The notes under the pieces are model-generated. The model searched no databases. It had not been told where the DNA came from and was given only the letters and a program-made list of their open reading frames with translations. From Alphaproteobacteria bacterium (GTDB lineage Bacteria > Pseudomonadota > Alphaproteobacteria > SHVV01), in contig VGEO01000009.1 of assembly GCA_016869275.1 (NCBI GenBank), positions 1 to 64,000 on the forward strand: a stretch of DNA of 64,000 nucleotides, read 5' to 3'. Shown here piece by piece: positions 1 through 8,096 of the stretch (position 1 is the first letter of the stretch; the number at the start of each line of letters is the position of its first letter). Position numbers and translations under genes: made by a program.

Positions 1-194
1 CAGCCGATCTCGTTGCACATTGCGAGCATGTCAAGACCCTGAGCGGCCTTATCGTCTCGCGAAGCCGCGGAAAGCCCAAAGTGCAGCAACGCCTAACAAG
101 AGGGTTGTCAGACAAGGCGCCGTCGCGGCTGGCGTCTAGTTGCACCGGTGCACCGCATCTGCCTTCCTCTCATCAAGCCGCAGCACGGTTCGGA

Positions 195-908
195 TCAGCG
201 TCCGAACGACATCCGTACGGTGCGGCCGTTTGCATCGGTGCCGCGGCCGCTCCCTGATTGAGTGCCGGCGCTCTCGTACGTCCCGGTCGCGCTTTGCCCG
301 TTCGAGCAGGCGGCCGCCCAAGTTCCGCGCGACACCCCGCTTGCACCGCCGCTCGATTTCGACCACATGCCGGAGCAAGTCGCACCATCACGCGGAATCG
401 TGAACGCCAGGCGGCCGCCTTCGTCGGAGGACACCGTCATCGTTCCGGACAGCGGCGAGTCGATCCCATCCCAAAGGACCGCCAGCGGGATTCGCGGCGG
501 TCCGGTCGGGGCCAGTGCAGCGGGCTGCGCCGGGCTCGCCGAACGGCTGGCGCTGGCTCGGTTCACGATCGTCACGGTGACCGTGGCGTTCATGCCGTTT
601 TGATTGTAGGCGACGATCTTCGCTTCACTGACTCCCGGCGGCGCATCGACGGTCGTCGTGAAACGTCCGTTGGCGTCAGTCGGGACGCGGATCCCGTTGA
701 CGGTGATTTCCGGAATTTGGTTCCGCTCGTTGGGGAGCGCGGTACCGGTGATGACGGCGTTATCGCTGTCGGTAACGAACCGAGGCGGGATCTCGACGCG
801 GGGCGGGCTGACCATGCCGCTCCCCGTGGGGTTGAATTGCGCTTGAACCGGGGCAGCGGCGGCGCACACGGCCGCCGCGAGCAGTAAGACGGCGAGGCGG
901 TTGCTCAT
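195..908 (-). CDS. Secreted protein, Ig-like region plus CSG domain
   Basis: A protein of 237 residues that I do not recognise as a named family. The first 24 residues are a clear Sec signal peptide (basic start, Leu/Ala core, VQA-Q cleavage site). Next comes a region rich in Val/Thr/Asn (VITGTALPNE to VTVTIVNR) that looks like a bacterial Ig-like or carboxypeptidase-regulatory-like beta sandwich. The last ~100 residues form a domain with CSGMWS, AACSNG, TGTYES and a final MSFGR. The same domain ends the next gene upstream (929-1597), so the two are partial paralogs. The ATG at 908 places the signal peptide at the N terminus; a GTG at 929 would add seven basic residues and overlap the neighbour's stop. 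It probably shares a transcript with the upstream gene. Function unknown; periplasmic or extracellular location inferred. Confidence 0.6.
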   Translation of the reverse strand: MSNRLAVLLLAAAVCAAAAPVQAQFNPTGSGMVSPPRVEIPPRFVTDSDNAVITGTALPNERNQIPEITVNGIRVPTDANGRFTTTVDAPPGVSEAKIVAYNQNGMNATVTVTIVNRASASRSASPAQPAALAPTGPPRIPLAVLWDGIDSPLSGTMTVSSDEGGRLAFTIPRDGATCSGMWSKSSGGASGVSRGTWAAACSNGQSATGTYESAGTQSGSGRGTDANGRTVRMSFGR

Positions 909-928
909 GCGACGCTGCCGAGTCCGCA

Positions 929-1597
929 CTAGGAGCCGAATGACAACCGGACGTTCTTGCCGCTCGAATCGGTTCCTTTACCGGTTCCTCTTCCGGGCCC
1001 CGGACTTTCGTAGGTACCGGTCGCGGTGTAGCCGTTCGAACACGCGGTCGCCCACATTCCTTTCGTCGCGGCGCCCGCCGAACCTTCCGTGAGCGACCAC
1101 GTGCCCGAACAGGTCGCGTTGTCGCGGGCCAGCTTGAACTCGATGCGCCCGCTGCGTCCGTCCCCCGTCAACAGCAGTTCTCCGGCCATCGGAGCGTCGA
1201 CGCCTTCCCATTGAACGGCGAGCGGGACGCGTTGGCTTGACGTCGATGGCGAGGCGCTCGCTACCGGCGGCGGCGTAGTCGATGGGGCGGCGGCGGTTAG
1301 CGGGGCGCGGCGCGGCGGAACGTACTCGCCCTGAATTCCGATGCGGGAAAAGAGACCTTCCGCGTTGGCGGCCGACGCTTGAGCCTTGTCCGAGCTACAG
1401 AAAAAGCCCACGACACGGTATTTGGCGAGCTGACCGGTTTCGCCGCCAGTACCACCCGTATATGTTCGAAAGCCTAAACAAGAACCTTCGGGTCGATCAG
1501 CTAGCGCGAAGGAAACGAGATCGAAGTTGCCGACCTGACTTCTAACTTGGGCCGGACTGCCAAAGTCTTTCGCTTGTTTTTTTATATACTCCCACAT
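929..1597 (-). CDS. Secreted protein, 3' portion of a split gene, CSG domain
   Basis: This 222-residue frame carries a region with CLGF...FFCSSD and AANAEGLFSRIGI, a Pro/Ser/Ala-rich linker, and the C-terminal CSG domain (CSGTWS, ATACSNG, ATGTYESPG, VRLSFGS) shared with the gene at 195-908. It has no signal peptide of its own. Read upstream of its ATG, the same frame stays sensible (KTQDEITMWEYIKKQ), and adding one A to the A4 run at 1615-1618 joins it exactly to the signal-peptide-bearing frame at 1582-1917. I infer one secreted protein of about 330 residues, broken by a one-base deletion that is either a real mutation or a sequence error. Independent start at 1597 is possible but unlikely, because the ATG lacks a good ribosome binding site. 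Confidence 0.55.
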   Translation of the reverse strand: MWEYIKKQAKDFGSPAQVRSQVGNFDLVSFALADRPEGSCLGFRTYTGGTGGETGQLAKYRVVGFFCSSDKAQASAANAEGLFSRIGIQGEYVPPRRAPLTAAAPSTTPPPVASASPSTSSQRVPLAVQWEGVDAPMAGELLLTGDGRSGRIEFKLARDNATCSGTWSLTEGSAGAATKGMWATACSNGYTATGTYESPGPGRGTGKGTDSSGKNVRLSFGS

Positions 1598-1917
1598 TGT
1601 AATTTCGTCTTGAGTTTTACGGAGTCGCGTACGTAGGAGATATTAGGGTGGTTTGAGTAGGAGAAATGCAGTACGGCTTGGCTCGAGTTCGTCCGCCACT
1701 GGTGGTTCTCTTCAATGACCTCATATGAGCCCACTCCGCTAAGGCCGCTCCATCGAACGCGCCGAGAAATTCTGATCGGTTCCGTGAAGCCAACTTCTTC
1801 GCCCCGAAATATCAGCTTTGATTCGTCGCGGTAGATGTCCTTCCAGTCTTGCGCGCTCGCGACGGAAGCCCAGAGGGCGAAAGGTGCGACCACCGACAAC
1901 CACGTGGAACGATTCAT
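1582..1917 (-). CDS. Secreted protein, 5' portion of a split gene
   Basis: The ATG at 1917 is fixed by a GGAGG at 1923-1927, five bases upstream. It starts a 111-residue frame with a textbook signal peptide (MNRSTWLSVVAPFALWASVA, cleavage after ASA). The mature part begins QDWKDIYRDES and continues through a hydrophilic region with SYEVIEENHQ and VLHFSYSN before ending in the unnatural tail KLQCGSI. The break lies at the A4 run (1615-1618); restoring one A continues into the frame at 929-1597. The pieces overlap by 16 bases and are best treated as one gene. The G+C of this stretch (about 53% for 1621-1740) is far below the ~70% of the housekeeping genes, consistent with acquisition from elsewhere. 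No family assignment. Confidence 0.55.
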   Translation of the reverse strand: MNRSTWLSVVAPFALWASVASAQDWKDIYRDESKLIFRGEEVGFTEPIRISRRVRWSGLSGVGSYEVIEENHQWRTNSSQAVLHFSYSNHPNISYVRDSVKLKTKLQCGSI

Positions 1918-2218
1918 AGCGACCTCCAATCCGAGAAACGCAACGAACGATGCCGGAAAATCGAACGATAGATCGAGAACTCGATATTCCTCCGCTATTC
2001 GCAAGTGGGACTCCCAAACTCTAACGCGAGGTCTGGATCGCGGCCACCGGCTCGCGGCCGGCGCTGGCGAAGGTTGCCGTGCCGTGTAAATTGCGGACGC
2101 GGCGTGTGGTATCTGAATACCGTCTGAACAGCTCGAATTGAGCCTTAGCTGGTAGCTAGGTGGTTGCTACAGCCATTTGGCCGCCTTGCGAATTCCTGGT
2201 TAACTCTTTGATTAGAAA
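1918..2218. other. Gene-free stretch between split gene and tRNA-Thr
   Basis: Three hundred bases hold no frame with a credible start and codon use. The end near 1917 carries the ribosome binding site of the leftward gene, and its promoter should lie here, though no clear -35/-10 pair is visible. The other end is the 3' flank of the tRNA, AT-richer than the surroundings (TTAACTCTTTGATTAG). I looked for a second copy of the tRNA 3' end that would mark an integration event and found none inside the window. Confidence 0.4.
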
Positions 2219-2293
<75 letters not shown>

Positions 2294-2386
2294 GCCGCAC
2301 CGGCACACGCGGGTCGCAACCCGCCGCCCGGAAACAGTGAGACAATTAGAACGCCGGCCGGCGCGGCGCAACCGTATCCGGCCCGC

Positions 2387-3004
2387 TCAGCCGGCGACCT
2401 TCATCCCCTTCTGCAGGGCCGGCCGCGCGCCGAGGACGCCGGCCCAGCGCTTTAGGTGCTTGAGATCGCCCGCCTTGTCGGCGACCGCCTTGCGCGCGTT
2501 GTAGGTCGGATAGAGGCCCAGATCGGCGACCGAGAATTCGCCGGCCAGGAACTCGGCCTCGCCCAGGCGCTGGTCGACCGTCTTGAAGAACGAGCCGAGC
2601 ACGCCTTCGAAATACTCCTGGTTCTTGGCCGACTTTTCCGGCGCCCGCATGGTGGTGTGGAAGAGCGCGGTCGAGGTCCCGGTGATATCGACCGCCGAAT
2701 GGATCAGCCATTGGTAGGCGAGGGCCCGCGCCTGCGGGCTCTTGGGAACGAACTTCCCCGCCTTCTCGGCGCAATAAAGGATGATCGCCCACGACTGCGA
2801 CAGCGTGAACGGCTTGCCGCCCGGACCGTCGCGATCGACGATCACCGGGATCGTGCCGAGCGGATTGATCGCCAGAAATTTCGCGGTGCGGGTCTCGCCC
2901 TTGAAGACGTCGAGGAGGGTCGCCTTATAAGGAAGGCCGCACTCTTCGAGGATGACGGCGGCGCGGAGCCCGTTGCTGGTGGCGGCAGTATAGAGATCGA
3001 TCAT
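2387..3004 (-). CDS. Glutathione S-transferase family protein (Ure2p/YfcG-like)
   Basis: A 205-residue cytosolic protein with an N-terminal thioredoxin-fold domain (residues 1-80: MIDLYTAATSNGLRAAVILE, then NPLGTIPVIVD with the conserved cis-Pro, then the glutathione-contacting LSQSWAIILY) and an all-helical C-terminal domain ending in WAGVLGARPALQKGM. The N-terminal TAATSNGLR segment, with Thr/Asn rather than Tyr, resembles the nu-class YfcG/Ure2p group, which often has disulfide-bond reductase activity. The ATG at 3004 is preceded by GAGGA about seven bases upstream and avoids a longer N-terminal extension with no homology. It is a single gene flanked by tRNA-Thr and a divergent protease gene. 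Substrate cannot be told from sequence. Confidence 0.85.
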   Translation of the reverse strand: MIDLYTAATSNGLRAAVILEECGLPYKATLLDVFKGETRTAKFLAINPLGTIPVIVDRDGPGGKPFTLSQSWAIILYCAEKAGKFVPKSPQARALAYQWLIHSAVDITGTSTALFHTTMRAPEKSAKNQEYFEGVLGSFFKTVDQRLGEAEFLAGEFSVADLGLYPTYNARKAVADKAGDLKHLKRWAGVLGARPALQKGMKVAG

Positions 3005-3176
3005 GGCGTGTCCTCGCGATTTGGCGCTCGTCCGGCTTGGCCGCGCGCCCGCGCGCCTAAACCTTGCATAAGAGATAATAGGACCGGGGCGGAGCTGCCG
3101 CCGCCGGTTGGGCACGGGCTTAGTAGCATACCGGGGCGCGGAGCGGCGAATCGATGACCAAAAAGCGCAAACGTCC

Positions 3177-3905
3177 ATGACCGACCGGAACCGACCCTGG
3201 GGCCGGCCGCCGCGCCGCCGCTGGCCGTACGCGTGGCTCGTCGCGGTCGCGGCGGTGCTCGCGCTGGTCGGTGTCCTTCATATCCTTTTTCCCCACGCGC
3301 TCGCACGCGAGGACAACCAGATCGACCTCGTCATGAGCGTCCTCATCCTGGCCGGCCTCGCGAGCGGGCTGGCCGTGCATTGGCGGACCGCGCCGGGCCG
3401 GCTGTTCCGCAGCATCGGCATCTGGGTCGCGCTCGCCCTGGTGCTGGTCGGGCTATACGGGTTCCGGCACGAATTGGGCGCCATCGCCGCCCGGATCGCG
3501 GACGAACTCAACCCGTCGGCGCCGCGCATCGGCGCCGATGGCGCGATCGTCGTCCGCCGCGCGAGCGATGGCCACTTCTATCTCGCCGCCAAGGTGAACG
3601 GCGTCGCGATCCGCTTCCTGGTCGATACCGGCGCCACCAGCGTCGCGCTGACGCGGGCGGACGCCAAGCGTCTGGGCTTCGACCCCGAGCGGCTCGACTA
3701 CACGCTCCGCGTCGGCACCGCCGGCGGCGAGCGCTGGGCGGCGCCGCTGCCCCCGCTCGCGGTCGAAGTCGGCCGGCTGCAGCTCCCGGGCGTCCGCGCC
3801 CATGTGAACGACGGCGGGCTCGCGGACTCGCTCCTCGGGATGACCGTGTTGAACCGCTTCAAGAGCGTCGCCATCGCCGGCGACACGTTGACGCTCGCAC
3901 CTTAA
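3177..3905 (+). CDS. Retropepsin-like aspartic protease, membrane anchored (clan AA)
   Basis: A 242-residue protein. A basic N terminus is followed by three hydrophobic segments (about residues 17-36, 48-65 and 80-95), then a C-terminal domain of ~125 residues with the aspartic protease signature FLVDTGATSVALT and the downstream hydrophobic-hydrophobic-Gly motif LLGMTVLNRF. This architecture matches the bacterial TIGR02281 group of single-domain, retroviral-type aspartic proteases that work as homodimers; the catalytic domain probably faces the periplasm. The ATG at 3177 was chosen because the longer in-frame extension has no similarity or hydrophobic sense. Its TAA and the TAA of the convergent hemY-like gene share the four bases TTAA (3902-3905). 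Substrate unknown. Confidence 0.8.
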   Translation: MTDRNRPWGRPPRRRWPYAWLVAVAAVLALVGVLHILFPHALAREDNQIDLVMSVLILAGLASGLAVHWRTAPGRLFRSIGIWVALALVLVGLYGFRHELGAIAARIADELNPSAPRIGADGAIVVRRASDGHFYLAAKVNGVAIRFLVDTGATSVALTRADAKRLGFDPERLDYTLRVGTAGGERWAAPLPPLAVEVGRLQLPGVRAHVNDGGLADSLLGMTVLNRFKSVAIAGDTLTLAP

Positions 3906-5284
3906 GCGACGGACGGCGGGGTAGGAAGATCGGCGACCGCGCCGCGCCGGGGCGGTCCGAACACCCGCGCCAACAATCCGGTCTGTTCGGCGCCGGCCGG
4001 ATCGGCGGCGAAGGCATCGAGCGAGCCGAACGCGCCGCACCCCTGGCAGGTCGCGCGAAACTGGGCGTGACGGGCGCCGCACGCCGTGCACGCGAAACCG
4101 GGATCGGTCGGCGCCGAGCCGGCGCGCGCACGCCACGTCGCCGCCGGTTCGGACGCGCCGGCCGCGCTTTCGAGCGCGGCCATCAACGCGCAGACGCGGG
4201 CATCGGGCGCCGGTCCGACCGCGAGCGGCGCCAGTGCCGCGCGAGCCCGGTCGAACTGACTGGCCGCGATCGCGGCCTGCGCCAGCGCGATCCGGCTCTC
4301 GGCGTGGTCGGGGTTGTAGACGATGAGTTTCTCGATGCGCTTGAGCCGCCGGGGCGGCGCCTCGGCCGGCGCCACCGCCTCGAGCGCGTCGACGAGCAAC
4401 GGGTGCGGCCGCCGCCGCCACGTCACCCGGATCGCGGCGCGGGCGACCTCGCTCCGGCCGAGTGCGGTTGCGATCCGCGCGTAAACCAGCGCGCCCGGTA
4501 CGAACGACGGGCTCAGCTTGTGGACCCGGCGCGCGAGTTCGAACGCGGCTTCGGGCAATCCACGCGCCTCCGCTTGGGCGGCGCGCTCGTACTGGGCGAT
4601 GGTCGCGAACTTGCGGGCCTCGGCCGGCGCGAACGCCGCCGTCGCGGCGCGGGTGCGCAAGAGCGCATCGGCCTCGGCCCAATGCCCGCTCTCGGCTTCG
4701 AGCGCGAACAGCGCCATGGCGGCGGTGGGCGAGTCCGGCGCCGCCGCGAAGGCCCGGCGCGCCAAGCCCAGCGCGCGGGGCGTGTCACCGCTGCGCTGGG
4801 CCTCGGCCAGCAGCCCGCGCACGCCCAGGAACTCGGTTTCCGGCCGCGCCAACATCGCCTCGAACCGGGTGCGGGCGAGGCCGGTATCGCCGGCGAGTTC
4901 GGCCGCCTGCGCCGAGAGCATGAGGGTGAGGGCCGGCTCGTCTAGAAGCGCCTCGGCGCGGCGCGCGAGGAGCCGCGCCTGCTTGGCATCGCCGGCGGCG
5001 ATCGCCGCCAGTCCTTCGGTCAGGGCCTTGATGCCGCGCCGGCGGCGCCATTCGGCGCGTGCGGCAGCGATCCGCGCCGGCCCACCCTTGAACCAGATAT
5101 AGCCGCGCAACATCCCAGCGAACGCGCCGAGCACCACCACCAGCGCCAGCGCGGCCGCGACCAGCGTGGTCTCGATCCGGTAGCCGGCGACGTCGAACAC
5201 CACCGCGCTCGGGATGCCGGCGAGCCACGCAACCGCAGCCGCGAGCGCGGCGAGGACGATGAAACCGAACGCAAACCGGAGCAC
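3902..5284 (-). CDS. hemY: HemY-like TPR membrane protein with C-terminal zinc ribbon
   Basis: A 460-residue protein of the HemY N-terminal family found in proteobacterial heme operons (unrelated to the protoporphyrinogen oxidase also called HemY). Two N-terminal membrane helices (about residues 3-25 and 40-62) are followed by IWFKGGPARIAAARAEWRRR, typical of the family, then a long run of TPR-type helices. Near the C terminus a Cys4 knuckle, CTACGARHAQ...CQGCGAFGSL, looks like a zinc ribbon similar to that of LapB/YciM. It lies six bases after the mitofilin-like gene and belongs to the hemC-hemD-mic60-hemY operon. The exact biochemical role of HemY proteins is unsettled; a scaffold or quality-control role at the inner membrane is an inference. 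Confidence 0.8.
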   Translation of the reverse strand: MLRFAFGFIVLAALAAAVAWLAGIPSAVVFDVAGYRIETTLVAAALALVVVLGAFAGMLRGYIWFKGGPARIAAARAEWRRRRGIKALTEGLAAIAAGDAKQARLLARRAEALLDEPALTLMLSAQAAELAGDTGLARTRFEAMLARPETEFLGVRGLLAEAQRSGDTPRALGLARRAFAAAPDSPTAAMALFALEAESGHWAEADALLRTRAATAAFAPAEARKFATIAQYERAAQAEARGLPEAAFELARRVHKLSPSFVPGALVYARIATALGRSEVARAAIRVTWRRRPHPLLVDALEAVAPAEAPPRRLKRIEKLIVYNPDHAESRIALAQAAIAASQFDRARAALAPLAVGPAPDARVCALMAALESAAGASEPAATWRARAGSAPTDPGFACTACGARHAQFRATCQGCGAFGSLDAFAADPAGAEQTGLLARVFGPPRRGAVADLPTPPSVA

Positions 5285-5290
5285 GGGCGA

Positions 5291-6406
5291 TCAGGGCTGC
5301 TCGGTGAGCAGCCGGGCGATGCGGGCGTAGAGGGCGGCCGCCGCGCGTTCGCTCGCGAGCGCGGCGGCGGCATCGGCGAGCCACGGCGCCGCCGCTTGGG
5401 CCGGTCCGCCGCCGAGCCCGCCGAGCTCATTGACGGCCGCGGCAATGTCGCCGGCCTCGAGCCGGAGCTCGGCGCGCGCGACGCGGGCCTCGGCGCTCTC
5501 GCCCTCGATCTCGCCGACCTTGCGGATCACCACCACCTGCGCGGCGCGATCGAGCAGGCGGTCGACCCAGGTGCCCGGCGCCGCGCGGGCTCCGGCAATC
5601 GCGCCGGCCGACCCCGCCAGACGCGCCCGCAGTTGCACGAGCGTCGGCACGCCCGTGTCCTTGTAGCGCGCGAGCGTCGCGAGCGCGTTGCGCACGGTCG
5701 CGTCCTCGCGCCACGGCGAGCCCTCGATGAGTTGCGCGGCCGCGTCGAGCTCGGTCCGGTAGGCGCCGCCGCGAACCGCGGCCCGAAGGTCGCCGGCCGC
5801 CAACAGCAGCGCGACCCGGCCCGGGTCGCTGCGGCCGGACTGGCGGGCGAGGTCGCCGACGCGGGCCTCGAGGACGCCCATTCGTTCGCGCGCGCGGGCG
5901 AGGTCGGTCGCGCCCGTCGCACGGCCTTCGGCGACAGCGCGTTCGAGCGCGTCGAGCCGCTCGGCGATAGCGGCGAGGGTCGCGACCTGGCCGGCGAGCG
6001 CCTCGATCCGGGCGGTCACCGCTTCGAGTGCCGCGGCGCTCGCGGGCGGCAGCGACGGCGCGGTTGCGGGTTCGGGCGCAGGGACCGCCGTTGGCGCCGG
6101 CGCGGATGGGGTCGGCTCGGCGGGCGGCGCGCTCGCGAGGTTTTTGAGGGCGGAGCCGCCGGCATTCGCCTTGGGCTCGGCGCCGGGCTTCGCCTCGCCG
6201 CCAAACCAAGCCACCAAGCTCGGGCCAATGGCGACGGCAGCGAAGAAGCCGGCCGCGAACACCACCGCCAGCACCAGAACCAGAAACGCCCACGCCAAAC
6301 GGCGCATGCCGCGGGCCCGGCCGGTCTTGGCGGTACTCGTGAAGTCCGACGAAAACGCGCCGCGCTCGCCGCTCGGCTCGTCGATCACGGGATCCCGGTT
6401 GGTCAC
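5291..6406 (-). CDS. Mitofilin/Mic60-like inner membrane protein
   Basis: A 371-residue protein. A ~36-residue hydrophilic N terminus precedes one strong transmembrane helix (about residues 38-62). Then come a Pro/Ala/Glu-rich linker (residues ~70-125), a coiled-coil region (ALEAVTARIEALAGQVATL and LARARERMGVLEARVGDLA) and a C-terminal helical domain ending WVDRLLDRAAQVVVIRKVGE and later. This is the layout of COG4223 proteins, the alphaproteobacterial relatives of mitochondrial Mic60, and it sits beside hemY and hemD as is typical of alphaproteobacteria. Known members bend intracytoplasmic membranes and contact the outer membrane. The start is GTG overlapping the hemD stop (GTGA, 6403-6406), so translation is probably coupled. 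Confidence 0.8.
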   Translation of the reverse strand: MTNRDPVIDEPSGERGAFSSDFTSTAKTGRARGMRRLAWAFLVLVLAVVFAAGFFAAVAIGPSLVAWFGGEAKPGAEPKANAGGSALKNLASAPPAEPTPSAPAPTAVPAPEPATAPSLPPASAAALEAVTARIEALAGQVATLAAIAERLDALERAVAEGRATGATDLARARERMGVLEARVGDLARQSGRSDPGRVALLLAAGDLRAAVRGGAYRTELDAAAQLIEGSPWREDATVRNALATLARYKDTGVPTLVQLRARLAGSAGAIAGARAAPGTWVDRLLDRAAQVVVIRKVGEIEGESAEARVARAELRLEAGDIAAAVNELGGLGGGPAQAAAPWLADAAAALASERAAAALYARIARLLTEQP

Positions 6407-7122
6407 CGCCCCTCACCCGCTAGGGTCGACAAGGCCGCGATCAGCGCGGCGCGATCGGGACGGTCGGCGATCTTCACCGTGCGCCATCGAAGGGCTTCAA
6501 TCTCCGCCGCGACCGCGCGGCTCAAGCAAATCGCCGCCGTCGCGCCGAGCGCCGGTACGATGCCGGCGACCGAGGCGAGCTTAGCAAACGTGCGCGCGGT
6601 GCGGGGAGAGAAAAACAGGACCGCATCGATGCGCGCGGCTTTGAGCGCGTCGCCGATCGCCGGCTCGAGCGCGGCCGCCGGGATCGCGCGGTAGAGGACG
6701 ACGCGGTCGACCGTGAATCCCTTGGCCCGAAGCATCGCTTGGAGATCGCCGGCGATATCGGCGCCGGCGACATGGAGCAGCCGGCCGTCCTCGGGCCGGA
6801 GCGCGGCCGCGACGACAGCGACGAGCGCCGCGACATCGCCGGCGGCGCTGGCGACATCGGTGAAGCCGCTCGCGCGCGCGGTCGCGGCGGAGGTATCGCC
6901 GACCGCATAGAGCGGCACGCGCCGCTCGGCCGTCGCCGCCGCCAAGGCGCGAATGCCGTTCGCGCTGGTGGCGAGGATCGCCTGCACGCCGGCGAGATCG
7001 ACGGCGGCCCCGGTCGGGACGATCACAAGCAACGGCTGGAGCAGCGTCTGGTGTCCGCGCGCGCCGAGTTCGGCCGCGAGCGCCGCGCTATCCGATTCGG
7101 GCCGGGTGATGAGGACGCGCAA
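6403..7122 (-). CDS. hemD: Uroporphyrinogen-III synthase
   Basis: Cyclises hydroxymethylbilane to uroporphyrinogen III, the branch point of heme, siroheme and corrin synthesis, in the cytosol. The frame opens with VLITRPESDSAALAAEL and has the family landmarks LATSANGIRALA, VPLYAVGDTSA, VVLYRAIPA and FFSPRTARTF. HemD sequences are weakly conserved, so position next to hemC is the strongest support. I place the start at a TTG at 7122, eight bases after the hemC stop region and ten codons short of any alternative, giving 239 residues, normal for the family. The open frame continues further upstream only as a shadow of hemC. Confidence 0.85.
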   Translation of the reverse strand: MRVLITRPESDSAALAAELGARGHQTLLQPLLVIVPTGAAVDLAGVQAILATSANGIRALAAATAERRVPLYAVGDTSAATARASGFTDVASAAGDVAALVAVVAAALRPEDGRLLHVAGADIAGDLQAMLRAKGFTVDRVVLYRAIPAAALEPAIGDALKAARIDAVLFFSPRTARTFAKLASVAGIVPALGATAAICLSRAVAAEIEALRWRTVKIADRPDRAALIAALSTLAGEGR

Positions 7123-7129
7123 GCCGAGC

Positions 7130-8050
7130 CTAACGCGCGAACACCGCCGGGTCGGCGCGCCGGCGAAGCTCGGCGCCCAAGTCGTGGCCGATCGCCTCGG
7201 CATCGGCGGCGAAACCGGAGCGCTCGCCGCGAACGAGCCCGGTGCCGTCGGCACGGGCGACCAGGCCGCGCAAGGTCAGCCGTGCGTTCGCGACGGTCGC
7301 GTACCCGGCGATCGGGGTGCGGCACGAGCCATCGAGCGCCGCCAGCATCGCGCGCTCGGCGGCAACCGCCGCCGAGGTTGCGGCATCGTCGAGCGGTGCC
7401 ACAACGGCGCGGACTTCGGCATCGTCGGACCGGCATTCGATGCCGATCGCCCCCTGACCGGCGGCCGGCAGCATGTCCTCGACGCTCAAGGTCGACGCAT
7501 TGGGCTGGACCCGGCCGAGGCGATCGAGGCCAGCGCGCGCCAGGAGCGTCGCATCGGCGTCGCCGGCCGCGATTTTGCGCAGCCGCGTCTCGACGTTGCC
7601 GCGAAACATGACGACCTTGAGGTCGGGGCGCTGCGCCAGCAGCTGGGCCTGACGGCGAAGCGACGAGGTTCCGACCACCGCGCCGTCTTTGAGCGTCGCG
7701 ATCGAGTACGCGCCGGGCGCGATCAGCACGTCGCGCGGGTCGGCGCGCGCCGGCATGGCGGCGAGCATCAGGCCGTCGGGAAGCGCGGTCTCGAGGTCCT
7801 TGACCGAATGAACCGCGAGATCGAGCGTGTGCGCGCGCAACCCGTCTTCGATCTCTTTCGCGAACAGGCCCTTGCCGCCGACCTCGGCCAACGGGCGGTC
7901 CTGGATGCGATCGCCGGTGGTCTTGACGATCACCACCTCGAGCCGGTCGGCGAGCGCCGGGTCGTGCGTCAGCAGCAAGCGCTTGACGGTCTCGGTCTGA
8001 ATGAGCGCGAGCGGACTGCCGCGCGTGCCGATGCGAAAGCGCCGTGCCAA
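7130..8050 (-). CDS. hemC: Porphobilinogen deaminase (hydroxymethylbilane synthase)
   Basis: Polymerises four porphobilinogen molecules to hydroxymethylbilane in heme synthesis. All 306 residues align with the family: RIGTRGSPLALIQTE at the N terminus, HSVKDLETALPDGL, GTSSLRRQAQLL, LAEVGGKGLFAKEIE, AAGQGAIGIECR, and GSCRTPIAGY carrying Cys243, the expected attachment site for the dipyrromethane cofactor. The start is TTG at 8050, chosen because GGAG lies seven bases upstream and the protein then begins MARRFRIG as usual. First gene of the hemC-hemD-mic60-hemY operon, transcribed divergently from tsaD with only 46 bases between start codons, so both promoters must be compact or overlapping. 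Confidence 0.96.
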   Translation of the reverse strand: MARRFRIGTRGSPLALIQTETVKRLLLTHDPALADRLEVVIVKTTGDRIQDRPLAEVGGKGLFAKEIEDGLRAHTLDLAVHSVKDLETALPDGLMLAAMPARADPRDVLIAPGAYSIATLKDGAVVGTSSLRRQAQLLAQRPDLKVVMFRGNVETRLRKIAAGDADATLLARAGLDRLGRVQPNASTLSVEDMLPAAGQGAIGIECRSDDAEVRAVVAPLDDAATSAAVAAERAMLAALDGSCRTPIAGYATVANARLTLRGLVARADGTGLVRGERSGFAADAEAIGHDLGAELRRRADPAVFAR

Positions 8051-8096
8051 GCGTATCTCCTTTTCGTCCGGTCGCCGTTGTCAGGGTCCGGGCGCG

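Noticed and set aside
1..29. Start of a leftward gene running off the window (ATG at 29, reading MLAMCNEIG)
   Set aside because: Only nine codons are visible, with no clear ribosome binding site; too little to support a gene.
2309..2324. Six-bp hairpin (GCGGGT, loop CGCA, ACCCGC) after the GST gene as a terminator
   Set aside because: Short stem and no T tract on the relevant strand; such stems are common by chance at this G+C.
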